Assembly: GCA_002690655.1 (NCBI GenBank)
Contig: NZFL01000034.1
Coordinates: 1 to 38,707, forward strand
DNA from: Pedosphaera sp.
GTDB lineage: Bacteria > Verrucomicrobiota > Verrucomicrobiia > Limisphaerales > AAA164-E04
Length of the DNA stretch: 38,707 nucleotides
Direction: 5' to 3'
In this document: one piece after another, positions 17,077-26,586 of the stretch
How the letters are laid out: every line of letters begins with the position of its first letter
Numbering within the stretch: position 1 is the stretch's first letter
Program-made: the position numbers and the translations under genes
Notes under the pieces: model-generated
What the model was told of the DNA's origin: nothing
Database searches by the model: none
What the model saw: only the letters and a program-made list of their open reading frames with translations

Positions 17077-18408
17077 ATGAGTTTTTTCCGTCAAAGTTCA
17101 TGGATGATTTTTTGTAACACGCTTGCAGGTGTGCTGATGTTTGCTGTTCATTTTATAGCATTCGATATGCTCCCAAAAGATGGGGAGTATGGATTGTTTG
17201 CTGCTTTACTGGGGGTTTTGACCTTGATGATGAGTGCTACGCCAGGCATTCAAACAGTCTTTACGCATGAGACTGCCTCGGCGACCTCTGATTCGGAACG
17301 CCACAGGATGACCTGCCACGCCTTTGGTATCATTAAGCTTACCTTTGTCATATGGTTAGTAATCGTCATTGTGGTTGCTTTTTTTCACAAACCTATTTTT
17401 TCCTTTTATAAAATGGATCAAGCCTTGCCGCTGATCATTACCTTGCTGGCAGGCTTGCTTCTTCTCTGGCTACCTGTGTTCATGGGGGTGTTGCAGGGGG
17501 CTCAGCGGTTTTCATGGCTGGGTTGGTCACTGCTGGCAAATGGGGCAGGTAGGTTGGTATTCGTATTTCTGTTGATTATTCTTCTGGGAGCCTCTGCGCA
17601 ATCTGTCATGTTGGGCGTGTTGGCAGGTGTCTTTATTGCTTTATTGATGGTTTACTCGGCAGCTCGCCCCCATCTTGTCAAACACAAGAGTATCACTTGC
17701 AAGTGGGGCAAGTGGTTGCGCGGTATTCTGCCGCTTGCTTTGGCTCCGATTGTTTTCCAAATGATGATGAGTGCGGATACCATATTCTTCAGGGCACTGA
17801 TGTCCAAAACAGAGTCCTCCTATTATGCCATGGCAGGTACACTGGGACGGGGTTTGTTCATGTTGCTGGGCCCATTGGCAGGCGTAATGTTTCCAAAACT
17901 AGTGAAATCGCATCGCGAGGGGCAATCAAGTTCCATATTGATTTCAACCATGGCCGGAACCCTGCTTCTAGGCGGTGTTGTGTTCTGTTTCTTTCTCTGT
18001 CTTTCATGGGGATGGCCCTATTTGATAGATTACATGCGAGGGATGAAGGGTTCAGGCCTGTTCAATGGCTTTGCTCAACGTGTCATCAACAATGAGGTGG
18101 GGTTGTCGATGATGTTGGATTTATTGCCATGGTTCTCTGCAGCTATGCTTTTTCTTTCGTGCAGTAATGTGCTTCTTTCCAATTTGCTGGCACTTAAAAG
18201 GTATCGAGCCCTCTTTGTTCCGTTCATGGTGGTGTTGGCGTACCTGGGTAGCTTGATATTGATTCCCTCTGATGGAAAAGAACTCGTTCAACTCATTTTC
18301 CTCTTCAATATTATTCTTCTCTTGGTTTTAATCATTCTCGTGTGGAGGACAGGAACTTGGCAGATCAGGGTTGCCTTGTCCAATGATCAGCTGAATCCCA
18401 ATGAATAG
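17077..18408 (+). CDS. Polysaccharide flippase (MATE/MOP superfamily, Wzx-like)
   Basis: A 443-aa integral membrane protein with about twelve to fourteen hydrophobic segments spread over its length, the pattern of lipid-linked oligosaccharide flippases and O-antigen exporters. The N-terminal block around GLFAALLGVLTLMMSATPGIQTVFTHE and the centre around FQMMMSADTIFFRALMSKTESSYYAMAGTLGRGLFML resemble polysaccharide biosynthesis proteins of the MOP superfamily. It would move lipid-linked glycans across the inner membrane. It is placed between the glycosyltransferase and the PP2C phosphatase; its last eight bases overlap the latter's start. No polymerase or ligase gene is nearby. Confidence 0.87.
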   Translation: MSFFRQSSWMIFCNTLAGVLMFAVHFIAFDMLPKDGEYGLFAALLGVLTLMMSATPGIQTVFTHETASATSDSERHRMTCHAFGIIKLTFVIWLVIVIVVAFFHKPIFSFYKMDQALPLIITLLAGLLLLWLPVFMGVLQGAQRFSWLGWSLLANGAGRLVFVFLLIILLGASAQSVMLGVLAGVFIALLMVYSAARPHLVKHKSITCKWGKWLRGILPLALAPIVFQMMMSADTIFFRALMSKTESSYYAMAGTLGRGLFMLLGPLAGVMFPKLVKSHREGQSSSILISTMAGTLLLGGVVFCFFLCLSWGWPYLIDYMRGMKGSGLFNGFAQRVINNEVGLSMMLDLLPWFSAAMLFLSCSNVLLSNLLALKRYRALFVPFMVVLAYLGSLILIPSDGKELVQLIFLFNIILLLVLIILVWRTGTWQIRVALSNDQLNPNE

Positions 18409-19915
18409 TAAACTGAGTGTTATCATTATCGAAGACTCTGAATTTGATGCTATCATCATGGCTGAGGTTCTTGAGCAGGGTGGGTATGATTTGGATTATG
18501 AACGTGTCGAAACATCGGATGAACTTCAAGAAGCTCTCTCTCATCGCGAATGGGATCTCATCCTTTCCGATTATAACCTTCCAGACTTCAGCGCTCCTGC
18601 TGCTCTTGAAATAGTCAAATCAACGGGATTGGATCTGCCGTTCATTATCATATCCGGAGGGATTGGTGAAGATGTGGCAGTAGCCGCCATGAAGTCTGGT
18701 GCGCATGATTATCTCATGAAAGGTCAGCTTGCTCGTTTGGTGGTAGCCGTCGAAAGGGAGCTGGGTGATGCCGCGACACGCAAAGCCCGCCAAAAAGCGG
18801 AGAGTGATCTCAGGGAAAACGAGCTTCGTTATCGTCTGCTTTGGGAAAATTCAACGGATGGTGTTGTTCTTATGAATGAAGAAGGCAGTATTCTTTTCGC
18901 GAATCCTGCTGTTTCTCAATTGTTTGGGCATTCTGCCGAGGCTCTGTTGGGTAAGGATTTATCGATGTTATTATCTAACGGTAAAGACTTGGGGTTCGAT
19001 GGTAATAACAACCTTTCCAATTCAGCTTACGGTCAATTGTTGGAAGTGGTAGGCAACCGACAGGATGGTTCCTGTTTTCCTTTGGAAATCAGTTGCAGCA
19101 GCCTGGAAATGCACGGCCGTTTGATGATAGCGGCTTTTCTGCGTGATATTACCGAGCGCAAGCAGGCACAGCTTGAGTTGGAAGTCCATGAAGAAAGGTT
19201 GCAAACGGCAAGGGAAATTCAACAATGGATGTTTCCCAAGGTGCCACCCAATATCGAAGGTTATGACATTGCCGGAGTCTCCTTCCCTGCAGAAGCAGCC
19301 GGCGGCGATCACTTTGATTATCTTCCCATGACACGGGGGCGATTAGGCTTGGTAGTGGCTGATGTCGCAGGCCATGGAATTGGTCCGGCATTGCTCATGT
19401 CTGAGGCGCGCGCGTATTTGAGAATACTTGCTCTGAACCGTGAGGAGACTGGAGAAATTCTCACGCGAGCAAATACCGTGTTATCCGATGATTTGAGTTT
19501 TGAACGTTATATTACGGTGGTGCTTATTTGTCTCGAGCCAGAGAGTCGTCAGCTCACATTCAGTAATGCAGGACATCCGGCTGCTCTGGTGATCAATGAC
19601 CGGGGGCAAGTAAAAGCTCATTTGAAGCGCAACGGCGTTCCTCTTGGAATCCGTAGTAAAACAGCCTACTCAACGTCTGATTCCCTATCTCTGGATTCTG
19701 GAGACTTGATATTCCTTTATACCGATGGATTCGATGAAGCCATGGCCGAAGATGAATCATTTTTCGGTACAGACAAAATCGTGGAGATCCTCCATCAATT
19801 TCGAGCATTACCTTCCCGGGACATTCTTCAGGAACTCTACGAATCCGTTGATGAGTTCACTGGGGCACAACCTCAAGCCGATGACTTGACCGGTATTCTG
19901 GTAAAGGTTAGTTGA
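18401..19915 (+). CDS. Response regulator with receiver, PAS and PP2C (SpoIIE/RsbU) phosphatase domains
   Basis: A 504-aa signalling protein with three domains. The receiver (about 5-120) has the acidic pair E11/D12, the phosphorylation site D57 in LILSDYNLPD, and K107-region MKGQ. The PAS domain (about 140-255) has NSTDGVVLMNEEGSILFANPA and ends in the typical RDITERKQAQ. After a short coiled segment, the PP2C-type SpoIIE domain (about 290-504) shows AAGGDHFDY, DVAGHGIGPALLMSEA, NAGHPAALV, FLYTDGFDEAM and DDLTGILVK, which carry the metal-binding aspartates. Phosphorylation probably controls dephosphorylation of an anti-sigma-factor antagonist (STAS protein), but no such partner is encoded nearby. 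It overlaps the flippase gene by eight bases, so production is tied to polysaccharide export. Confidence 0.94.
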   Translation: MNSKLSVIIIEDSEFDAIIMAEVLEQGGYDLDYERVETSDELQEALSHREWDLILSDYNLPDFSAPAALEIVKSTGLDLPFIIISGGIGEDVAVAAMKSGAHDYLMKGQLARLVVAVERELGDAATRKARQKAESDLRENELRYRLLWENSTDGVVLMNEEGSILFANPAVSQLFGHSAEALLGKDLSMLLSNGKDLGFDGNNNLSNSAYGQLLEVVGNRQDGSCFPLEISCSSLEMHGRLMIAAFLRDITERKQAQLELEVHEERLQTAREIQQWMFPKVPPNIEGYDIAGVSFPAEAAGGDHFDYLPMTRGRLGLVVADVAGHGIGPALLMSEARAYLRILALNREETGEILTRANTVLSDDLSFERYITVVLICLEPESRQLTFSNAGHPAALVINDRGQVKAHLKRNGVPLGIRSKTAYSTSDSLSLDSGDLIFLYTDGFDEAMAEDESFFGTDKIVEILHQFRALPSRDILQELYESVDEFTGAQPQADDLTGILVKVS

Positions 19916-20010
19916 AGCTGACCCTCTGCAGCTCTTGAGCTTGATGGTATGATCAACAAATCAAAGACCAGCTCTTTTTGTCCCATCTAAAAAATACTGC
20001 CTTGCTGGAA

Positions 20011-20038
20011 ATAAAAAGAGCCCGGGATATCCCGGGCT
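20011..20038 (-). terminator. Intrinsic terminator of cysK
   Basis: Bases 20019-20038 are a perfect 20-base palindrome, AGCCCGGGATATCCCGGGCT. On the minus strand it is followed directly by CTTTTTAT. The GC-rich stem plus T-run is a standard rho-independent terminator placed 28 bases after the cysK stop. On the plus strand the flank is ATCTCTTG, so it is mainly directional for cysK. Confidence 0.88.
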
Positions 20039-20066
20039 ATCTCTTGAGAGAATCTGAAAAAAAACT

Positions 20067-21050
20067 TCAGCCCCCAACCTCAGCGCGAGCTTCAGCAGCG
20101 AGAGGTGTGCTTAGATAGCGTTCTCCGGTGGAACACGCTACGGTGACGATTGTCTTGCCCTTGTTTTCAGGACGCCTTGCGACTTCCAATGCAGCCACGA
20201 CATTTGCACCTGTACTGATCCCCCCCAGGATACCTTCTTCTTTTGCAATTCGGCGAGCCATGGCAAAGGCATCATCATTGCTGACTTTGATACATTCGGC
20301 AATTTGTTGGTTCCCATTTTCGTCCTTCAAATGAAGATTGCCGGGAATAAATCCAGCACCCGTACCCTGGATCTTGTGTGGGCCAGGTGTCAGATCTTGT
20401 CCTGCCAGAGTTTGGCTGATGACTGGTGAATCACCGGGTTCCACGGCGATTGCCTGAAAAGCAGGTTTTCTGGGCTTGATGACCTCGAGACAGCCTGTAA
20501 TGGTTCCGCCAGTTCCCACACCTGCTACGAATATGTCTATGCCTCCATCGGTGTCCTCCCACAGCTCTTCGGCTGTCGTTTTGCGGTGGATTTCAGGATT
20601 TGCCGCATTTTCAAATTGCTGAGGAATCCATGCATTGGGGGTTTCTTCGGCAAGTTCCTTGGCCTTTTCAATCGCTCCCTTCATGCCTTTGGGCCCTGGG
20701 GTTAATACCAACTTGGCGCCAAGTAATGCCAAAAGAGTGCGGCGCTCAACAGACATCGTTTCCGGCATGGTCAGGATGAGTTGGTATCCTTTGGAGGCTG
20801 CCACGAAGGCTAATGCAATGCCAGTGTTTCCACTCGTCGGTTCAATGATGATCGTGTCTTTTGTCAACACTCCCTGACTTTCAGCATCTTCGATCATGGC
20901 CATTCCAATGCGATCCTTCACACTTCCCAATGGATTGAAGAATTCGCATTTGAGGAGGATGTTTGCATCCACTCCTTCGGTCACGCGATTGAGTCGTACC
21001 AAAGGGGTCTTTCCAATGGTTTGAACGATATTGTCGTAAACTTTTGACAT
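20067..21050 (-). CDS. cysK: Cysteine synthase A (O-acetylserine sulfhydrylase)
   Basis: A 327-aa PLP enzyme that makes cysteine from O-acetylserine and sulfide in the cytoplasm. The PLP lysine is K45 in [11 protein letters not shown]. The substrate loop [14 protein letters not shown], the phosphate-binding [10 protein letters not shown] and the closing [12 protein letters not shown] are all typical. I chose the ATG at 21050 ([18 protein letters not shown]), the normal family start; an in-frame extension of 20 residues upstream is not supported. An inverted repeat, ATTTG-GTA-CAAAT, lies 22-34 bases upstream and might be an operator, but no known regulator is recognised. It is divergent from the deacetylase gene. 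Confidence 0.97.
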   Translation of the reverse strand: MSKVYDNIVQTIGKTPLVRLNRVTEGVDANILLKCEFFNPLGSVKDRIGMAMIEDAESQGVLTKDTIIIEPTSGNTGIALAFVAASKGYQLILTMPETMSVERRTLLALLGAKLVLTPGPKGMKGAIEKAKELAEETPNAWIPQQFENAANPEIHRKTTAEELWEDTDGGIDIFVAGVGTGGTITGCLEVIKPRKPAFQAIAVEPGDSPVISQTLAGQDLTPGPHKIQGTGAGFIPGNLHLKDENGNQQIAECIKVSNDDAFAMARRIAKEEGILGGISTGANVVAALEVARRPENKGKTIVTVACSTGERYLSTPLAAEARAEVGG

Positions 21051-21173
21051 AATTAACCTACTATAAGTGAAATTTGGTACAAATCGTATTTTTTCTCGCA
21101 CGGGAGTCAATCTTCAAAAAATCAAACTGTCTTAGCTCGAAAAAATGGAAAGAACTTTTTCCCTTCATCAAAT

Positions 21174-22091
21174 ATGGACATGATTCGGGATTTCGATTTG
21201 ATTGGAGGAATGAAAGTACTCTTCATTCATGCCCATTTTGATGATTATGAGTTTACGGCAGCGGGTCTCTTTGAAGTGTGGCGAAGGCGGTTGGGTAGTG
21301 ACTTTTCAGCCAAAGTTATTGTGTGTACGGATGGTCGTGCTGGGCATCACCTTCTTTCCACGGAAGCAACAACGCGAACACGCATTGCCGAGCAGGAAGC
21401 CTCAGCTCAGGTGGGAAAGTATGCTTTCGAATGTCTGCGTCTTCCAAACGGAAGTATTCCACGCGAAGCTTGCCTGCTGGTTACACGCGATCTACTTGCT
21501 GCGCTCTGGAAAGCGATTCGTGATTTTGAACCGGATTATCTTTTCTGTCCTCCTTTGCCCGCTGATGCTCTCGCAGGTGTGCATGTTGATCACGTCTCCG
21601 TTGCCGAGGCGGTGAGGAAAGTAGCCTACATGATCAATGTGCCCCATGCTTTTCTTGAGGAATATCCATCAAGTGAAACCGAACCCAAATCTTGCAAAGT
21701 GCCAGTTATCTTGAATACCTACGACGCATACATGGCGGGAGCCAACCATCCTGACTTCGTCGTTGATGTTGAGGAGGCATTTGAGTCCGTCTGTAAGATG
21801 ACCTGGTGTCATCAAAGCCAAATCATGGAATGGTTGCCATGGGTAGGGCGCCATAAATTGGACGTTCCTGAATCATTTGAAGCTTGGAAAGTGATATTAA
21901 AACAACGGTTGGCCAGACAAAATAAGGAATTGGGTTTGAATGGCGACCGAGCAGCAGAGGCGTTCCTTGTCACTGCGTGGGGGGAGGTTCCAAGTAGATT
22001 ACAAATTGTAAAAGATTTCCCGGAGATTTATCCAGAGGCGAGTCGGTTTGAAAACCTGTCGCGATTTGCCTCAGCGCATCACGATGATTAA
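21174..22091 (+). CDS. PIG-L family N-acetylglucosamine deacetylase-like protein
   Basis: A 305-aa protein of the LmbE/PIG-L zinc deacetylase family, which removes acetyl groups from GlcNAc-type substrates. The zinc motif is HAHFDDYEF (the usual form is AHPDDxE), followed by CTDGRAGHH and the third-ligand region GVHVDHVSVAEAV. The Pro to Phe change in the first motif is seen in some family members. An ATG at 21210 (MKVLFIHAHFDDYEF) would match the common family start, with GGAGGA immediately before it, but that spacing is too short for a normal ribosome site, so I give the longer start. It precedes the sulfatase by 58 bases on the same strand. Confidence 0.87.
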   Translation: MDMIRDFDLIGGMKVLFIHAHFDDYEFTAAGLFEVWRRRLGSDFSAKVIVCTDGRAGHHLLSTEATTRTRIAEQEASAQVGKYAFECLRLPNGSIPREACLLVTRDLLAALWKAIRDFEPDYLFCPPLPADALAGVHVDHVSVAEAVRKVAYMINVPHAFLEEYPSSETEPKSCKVPVILNTYDAYMAGANHPDFVVDVEEAFESVCKMTWCHQSQIMEWLPWVGRHKLDVPESFEAWKVILKQRLARQNKELGLNGDRAAEAFLVTAWGEVPSRLQIVKDFPEIYPEASRFENLSRFASAHHDD

Positions 22092-22149
22092 AAGAAATAG
22101 ACCAACTATTGACGACTGATCGAGTTTCTTTCAGGATTTTCCCCATCTC

Positions 22150-23805
22150 ATGAACAGATTCACGTCAGTCTTAAAAATGGCCTGCTACTTTTGTATGACG
22201 GGCATCCTATCCCATTCAGCGATAGCTGCAAAGCATGTTTCTGGGCTCGGGCGCCCCAACATCATTGTCATGATGGTCGATGATATGGGTTTCTCCGATA
22301 TTGGTTGCTACGGTGGAGAAATTCAAACACCCCACATAGACGCTCTTGCTCGCGGTGGATTGCAGTTCACACAATTTTACAATACCGGGCGCTGTTGTCC
22401 TACTCGCGCGAGTTTACTAACGGGATTGCATCCGCACCAGACGGGTATTGGTCACATGACTGAGACCCCGGCAGGCCCCAGCCCCATGAGTGATCATCCT
22501 TACCAGGGTTATCTCAATGAACAATGTGTTACTCTGGCGGAGGTTTTGAAAAAAGCTGGTTACTCCACCTTGATGACCGGTAAGTGGCATTTGGGTTATC
22601 ACGACAAGAATAATTGGCCATTACAGCGAGGGTTTGAAAAATACTTCGGGATTATCTCAGGGGCTTCCCATTTTATGAATCCGCAACCACCACGAGGCTT
22701 AACCTACATGAATGAGCCGGTTTTACCTGGTCCCGGATTTTACACAACGGATGCATTCACGGAGCATGCAATGCAGTTCATTCGTGAATCGACGACAGAA
22801 GACAATGAGCAACCTTTTTTTCTCTATCTGGCTTACAATGCACCTCATTGGCCTCTTCACGCGAAGTCAGACGATCTTGCCAAATACGAGGGTAAATATC
22901 GTGGGGGATGGCATGCCTTGATGGAGAAGCGGCTAGAGAAACAGCGTGCGATGGGATTGATTGATCCATCCTGGCAAGCCGCACCGCACGAAGGTCCGGA
23001 GTGGGGCGCATTGGATGAAAAAACGCGACACCTGTTGGATTTGCGTATGGCGGCCTATGCTGCTTGCATTGATTCGGTGGATCAGAATATCGGTCGTCTG
23101 GTTGCGTTCTTGAAGCATCAGCAGTTGTATGAAAATACATTGCTGTTCTTCTTATCCGACAACGGTGCTTGTCAGGAAGGTGGAATCCTTGGAAGTGGAT
23201 CTGAATTGGAAGTGCGAGATCCACTTTTGAGTCATGGAACCGCGGGGCCACGCTGTGGTCAGGCCTGGGCCAACGCATCCAACACCCCTTTCAGGTATTA
23301 TAAGCATTTTGTGCATGAAGGAGGGATGTCTACCCCGCTGATTGCCCATTGGCCTGCTGGTATTCCATGGCATCTGCGTGGATCCTTTGTTCGGCAGATG
23401 GGTTTTTTACCAGATTTCATGCCTACGCTTATTGAGTTAGCTCAAACCCAATACCCAGTTGAACGAGCTGGTGTGAGACTGCATCCTCTGGCAGGTAAAT
23501 CACTGCTGCCCTTGCTTCAAGGGGAGCAAACCCCAGTGCATCAGGAACCAGTCTACTGGGAACATGAGGGCAATCGGGCCATGCGCGACGGGAAATGGAA
23601 ACTCGTTTGGTCGCGGAAAGGTCCTTGGGAGTTGTATGATATGGATGCTGATCGTACGGAGATGCATGACCTCTCATCAAAGGAACCTGAGCGCTTACGC
23701 AAAATGATCGGGCGCTGGGAGTCATGGGCGAAAGGCGTCGGAGTGAGCTTTCCTGAACCCATTAATTATTACAAGGCATACAAACAGTCTCAGGGCAATC
23801 AATGA
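22150..23805 (+). CDS. Exported arylsulfatase-type sulfatase (formylglycine-dependent)
   Basis: A 551-aa sulfatase of the type common in marine PVC bacteria. The signal peptide covers about the first 27 residues. The active-site motif is C82-C-P-T-R in GRCCPTRASLLTG; C82 should be converted to formylglycine by a maturase not seen in this window. Metal ligands are in IVMMVDDMGFSDIG (near residue 40) and FFLSDNGACQEGG (near 340), and substrate-side residues in GKWHLGYH. The length and motif set fit family S1 sulfatases. The target glycan is unknown. The pairing with a deacetylase suggests a sulfated amino sugar, which is an inference. Confidence 0.94.
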   Translation: MNRFTSVLKMACYFCMTGILSHSAIAAKHVSGLGRPNIIVMMVDDMGFSDIGCYGGEIQTPHIDALARGGLQFTQFYNTGRCCPTRASLLTGLHPHQTGIGHMTETPAGPSPMSDHPYQGYLNEQCVTLAEVLKKAGYSTLMTGKWHLGYHDKNNWPLQRGFEKYFGIISGASHFMNPQPPRGLTYMNEPVLPGPGFYTTDAFTEHAMQFIRESTTEDNEQPFFLYLAYNAPHWPLHAKSDDLAKYEGKYRGGWHALMEKRLEKQRAMGLIDPSWQAAPHEGPEWGALDEKTRHLLDLRMAAYAACIDSVDQNIGRLVAFLKHQQLYENTLLFFLSDNGACQEGGILGSGSELEVRDPLLSHGTAGPRCGQAWANASNTPFRYYKHFVHEGGMSTPLIAHWPAGIPWHLRGSFVRQMGFLPDFMPTLIELAQTQYPVERAGVRLHPLAGKSLLPLLQGEQTPVHQEPVYWEHEGNRAMRDGKWKLVWSRKGPWELYDMDADRTEMHDLSSKEPERLRKMIGRWESWAKGVGVSFPEPINYYKAYKQSQGNQ

Positions 23806-24415
23806 CAATGCCCCCTAGGGAATTATTTTGACACGTTTGTTTCCTGACACACGAAGTATCCGGAATACAGTTATTTTATCACACAGCAGACGTTTATATT
23901 CCCCATACCTGGCTTTGCTTTCATTCTTTTAAAGGACAGTGGGGTGGACCACAGCGGGCTTGGAGTCTGATGTTGATCATGTTGGGCGGGTGTCGGTGGA
24001 GATTCTTCTGCGAATCGAACTTGAGTAGGATTTCGAAGGGGCCACATTCAGGAGAAGGATCTTAGGCAAATGTATGCCGAACGTTTGTCAAATGTCTCCC
24101 ATGTCTATTGGGGGGTTTTCGCAGAGCCGTTTCGAAAGCAAAGAGAAACGTCCTTTTTTTTTCCTCCCTTTAGACAAAATGGAATGCGTTGCTTTCCATC
24201 CTGTATGGTGGGGAAGGCCCGATTCCGAATTCAAGGGACTGTGATTTAACCGTCGGAAATCGTAATCGCTATGACTGCTGTCACAGGAGTCGAGCTGATC
24301 GGGAATTGATCAACAACGCTTATCCCATTTTTCGACTATACATCGATAAAGGGTGAAGACCCGCAGCTGGTATTTGATCACTGCTTCATCAATGTTAATC
24401 CAAAAATAGAAAACA
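23806..24415 (+). other. 610-bp non-coding region upstream of the TonB receptor
   Basis: No convincing open reading frame is found in either strand. Several small stems occur on the plus strand: GGCA-(6)-TGCC at 24065-24078, GACT-(mismatch)-CTG-TCA-CAG-(mismatch)-AGTC at 24273-24291, and TGATC-GGGAATT-GATCA at 24296-24312. A terminator-like hairpin is listed separately at 24128-24162. Short words GGGAA (24211), ACTGTGA (24238) and CGGGAA (24300) occur in the order found in cobalamin riboswitches, but the P5/L5 core between them is not recognisable. It probably holds the receptor's promoter and perhaps a regulatory leader. Confidence 0.5.
24128..24162 (+). terminator. Terminator-like hairpin within the receptor leader
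   Basis: A six-pair stem, CGTTTC (24128-24133) with GAAACG (24145-24150), encloses an 11-base loop and is followed by TCC and nine T residues (24154-24162). This is the form of an intrinsic terminator on the plus strand. It lies about 320 bases after the sulfatase stop and 250 bases before the receptor ATG. It may end the sulfatase transcript, end a small RNA, or act as an attenuator for the receptor gene. Confidence 0.55.
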
Positions 24416-26497
24416 ATGAAGATTCTACTACTTATGCTTGCAACAATAATCGGCCTTGGCTCGACCGTCCTGGCCCAGGTGGTTGATGATCTTTTGGAGT
24501 TGCCGCCTGTAGTCGTGACACCTTCGCGCAGTGCGCGTCCATTGTTTGATGCTCCCAATTCAGTAGCCCTCATTTCCAATGATGAGCTTGAACGCAATAT
24601 GTATCGCACCACACCTCAAATCTTACGGGATACGCCCGGTATTATGGTTCAGGAAACCTCCCCGGGACAGGGCTCACCTTTTATTCGTGGTTTTACCGCT
24701 TTCAGGAATATCTTCTTGATTGATGGGGTGCGTTTGAATAACTCCGTATTTCGCGATGGGCCCAATCAGTATTGGAATTCAGTAGACCCGCTGTCCATGG
24801 AATCCGTTGAAGTTCTCAAAGGCCCAGGTTCCGTGCAATATGGGTCAGATGGTGTGGGAGGTGTCGTCAGTGTAAATACGCTTTCACCCTCCCTATATGG
24901 TGACGGTTTTGAATATGAGGGGCGTGCTTATTACCGTGTGAGCAGTGCTGAGAATTCCCATATGGTTCGGGCCGAATCACAAGCGGCACTCGATCAGAGG
25001 ACGGGGGTGATTGCCGGGGTATCTTACAAACAATTTGGTAGTGTGGTTGCAGGTGGTGGCGCGGGCACGCAAGATGGAACTGGATATGAAGAATGGGATT
25101 TCGATCTTAAATTCGAACATCACATCAATCCCCATCATACGTTTCTTCTGGCCTATCAGAATGTGGAGCAAAACAATGTGCCCAGGACTCACAAGACCAT
25201 CAATGGTATCAGCTACAAGGGATCTGCTATTGGAAGCGAAATTCACCGTGATAGTGACCAGCTTCGTCGGTTAACTTATATTCAATGGCACGCGCATGAC
25301 CTCGATGGCTTTGTCGACAGCATGCAAACGAGTTTATCCTGGCATGTTCAGGAAGAGCTGCGCGATCGCTTGCGCTCCAGAGGGCGGCAGGATTATCAGG
25401 GGTTTGATGTCGACACGTTTGGCTTCTTCAGCCAGCTCCAAAGTGAGACCCCCTTCGGTGATCTCTCCTATGGGGTAGATTATTATCATGATGAAGTGGA
25501 TAGTTTTTCATCCAGAAATCCTATCCAGGGCGCGGTAGGTGATGATGCGTCTTATGACCTTGCCGGAATCTTCGCCCAGGACACGATCGATCTGAGCGAG
25601 CGATGGAACTTCAGTCTCGGAGGGCGTTTTACCTATGCGGGTGCAAATGCCGGCAAAGTGGAAGATCCTGTATCGGGTAATCAAGTTTCAGTGGATCGTG
25701 ATTGGGGCAACGCGGTGGGTAACGCAAGGTTGGTTTACAAGGTCAAACCTGATACATGGAATATATTTGGTGGCATTGCTCAAGGTTTCCGTGCTCCCAA
25801 CCTGACGGATTTGACTTCTCAAATCGACACCGGAGCGAATGAACAGGAAATTCCCGCCATCTCACTGGAACCCGAGAAATACCTGACCTACGAAATTGGG
25901 ACCCGCGTGAATTATCAAAGATTTTCTGCTGAGCTTGCAGGTTTCTACACGGACGTCAATGACATGATCAATCGCTATCCAACGGGTGTTGTCACTGCGG
26001 ACGGTAAAACCGAAGTGGGTAAAGCCAACGTCGGAAACGGTTTTGTTACAGGGATTGAATACGGTATGGCCTACGAGATTCATCCCGAATGGACTTTGTT
26101 TGGAAACGTTACCTACATGGATGGCGAAATCGATGTGTTTACTGGACCCGGACCTGTTGCAAGCGCCGAGTATCTAAGTCGAGGCATGCCATTATCTGGT
26201 CAGGTCGGTTTGCGCTGGATGAGTGAACAAAGACGCTTCTGGGCTCAAATCAGAGGGGTTTTATCAGCGACCGCTGATCACCTTTCCTCGCGTGATCGAC
26301 GTGACACCGAGCGCATTCCTCCCGGGGGTACGCCCGGGTATGAACGGATCGATCTTAAAGTTGGTTGGAAAATTCACACAAACCTCACACTAACAGGAGC
26401 CATCGAGAACATTACCAATCAAAATTACCGAGTCCATGGTTCTGGAACCAATTCACCCGGGCGTAATTTCATCGCAGCGCTTGAGTCACGGTTCTAA
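24416..26497 (+). CDS. TonB-dependent outer membrane receptor
   Basis: A 693-aa receptor that takes up a ligand across the outer membrane using TonB energy. A signal peptide ends near residue 21 (VLAQ). A TonB-box-like stretch LPPVVVTPSR follows. The plug domain (about 40-155) shows TPQILRDTPGIMVQETSPGQGSPFIRGF, NIFLIDGVRLNNSVFRDGPN and SVEVLKGPGSVQYGSDGVGGVV. The barrel ends with the usual terminal aromatic residue (ALESRF). This plug pattern is shared by receptors for heme proteins, metals, cobalamin and siderophores, so the ligand cannot be named. It is preceded by a 610-bp leader and followed after 89 bases by a membrane-anchored two-domain protein that may be functionally linked. Confidence 0.94.
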   Translation: MKILLLMLATIIGLGSTVLAQVVDDLLELPPVVVTPSRSARPLFDAPNSVALISNDELERNMYRTTPQILRDTPGIMVQETSPGQGSPFIRGFTAFRNIFLIDGVRLNNSVFRDGPNQYWNSVDPLSMESVEVLKGPGSVQYGSDGVGGVVSVNTLSPSLYGDGFEYEGRAYYRVSSAENSHMVRAESQAALDQRTGVIAGVSYKQFGSVVAGGGAGTQDGTGYEEWDFDLKFEHHINPHHTFLLAYQNVEQNNVPRTHKTINGISYKGSAIGSEIHRDSDQLRRLTYIQWHAHDLDGFVDSMQTSLSWHVQEELRDRLRSRGRQDYQGFDVDTFGFFSQLQSETPFGDLSYGVDYYHDEVDSFSSRNPIQGAVGDDASYDLAGIFAQDTIDLSERWNFSLGGRFTYAGANAGKVEDPVSGNQVSVDRDWGNAVGNARLVYKVKPDTWNIFGGIAQGFRAPNLTDLTSQIDTGANEQEIPAISLEPEKYLTYEIGTRVNYQRFSAELAGFYTDVNDMINRYPTGVVTADGKTEVGKANVGNGFVTGIEYGMAYEIHPEWTLFGNVTYMDGEIDVFTGPGPVASAEYLSRGMPLSGQVGLRWMSEQRRFWAQIRGVLSATADHLSSRDRRDTERIPPGGTPGYERIDLKVGWKIHTNLTLTGAIENITNQNYRVHGSGTNSPGRNFIAALESRF

Positions 26498-26586
26498 AAC
26501 ACAACTAACCTCCATCTGTCAGAGCAGTCACTAGATCATCGCACCAGCAGGAGCTATTTTTTTGATAGTTTTGCATTTTTCATAAA

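Noticed and set aside
21072..21084. ATTTG-GTA-CAAAT repeat as a defined operator for cysK
   Set aside because: A 5-base inverted repeat in A/T-rich DNA is expected by chance, and no known regulator site matches.
24205..24312. Cobalamin riboswitch called outright upstream of the TonB receptor
   Set aside because: GGGAA, ACTGTGA and CGGGAA occur in order, but the GGTG/AAATCC P5 loop and the CCCGC core are missing, so I keep it only as a possibility inside a finding.
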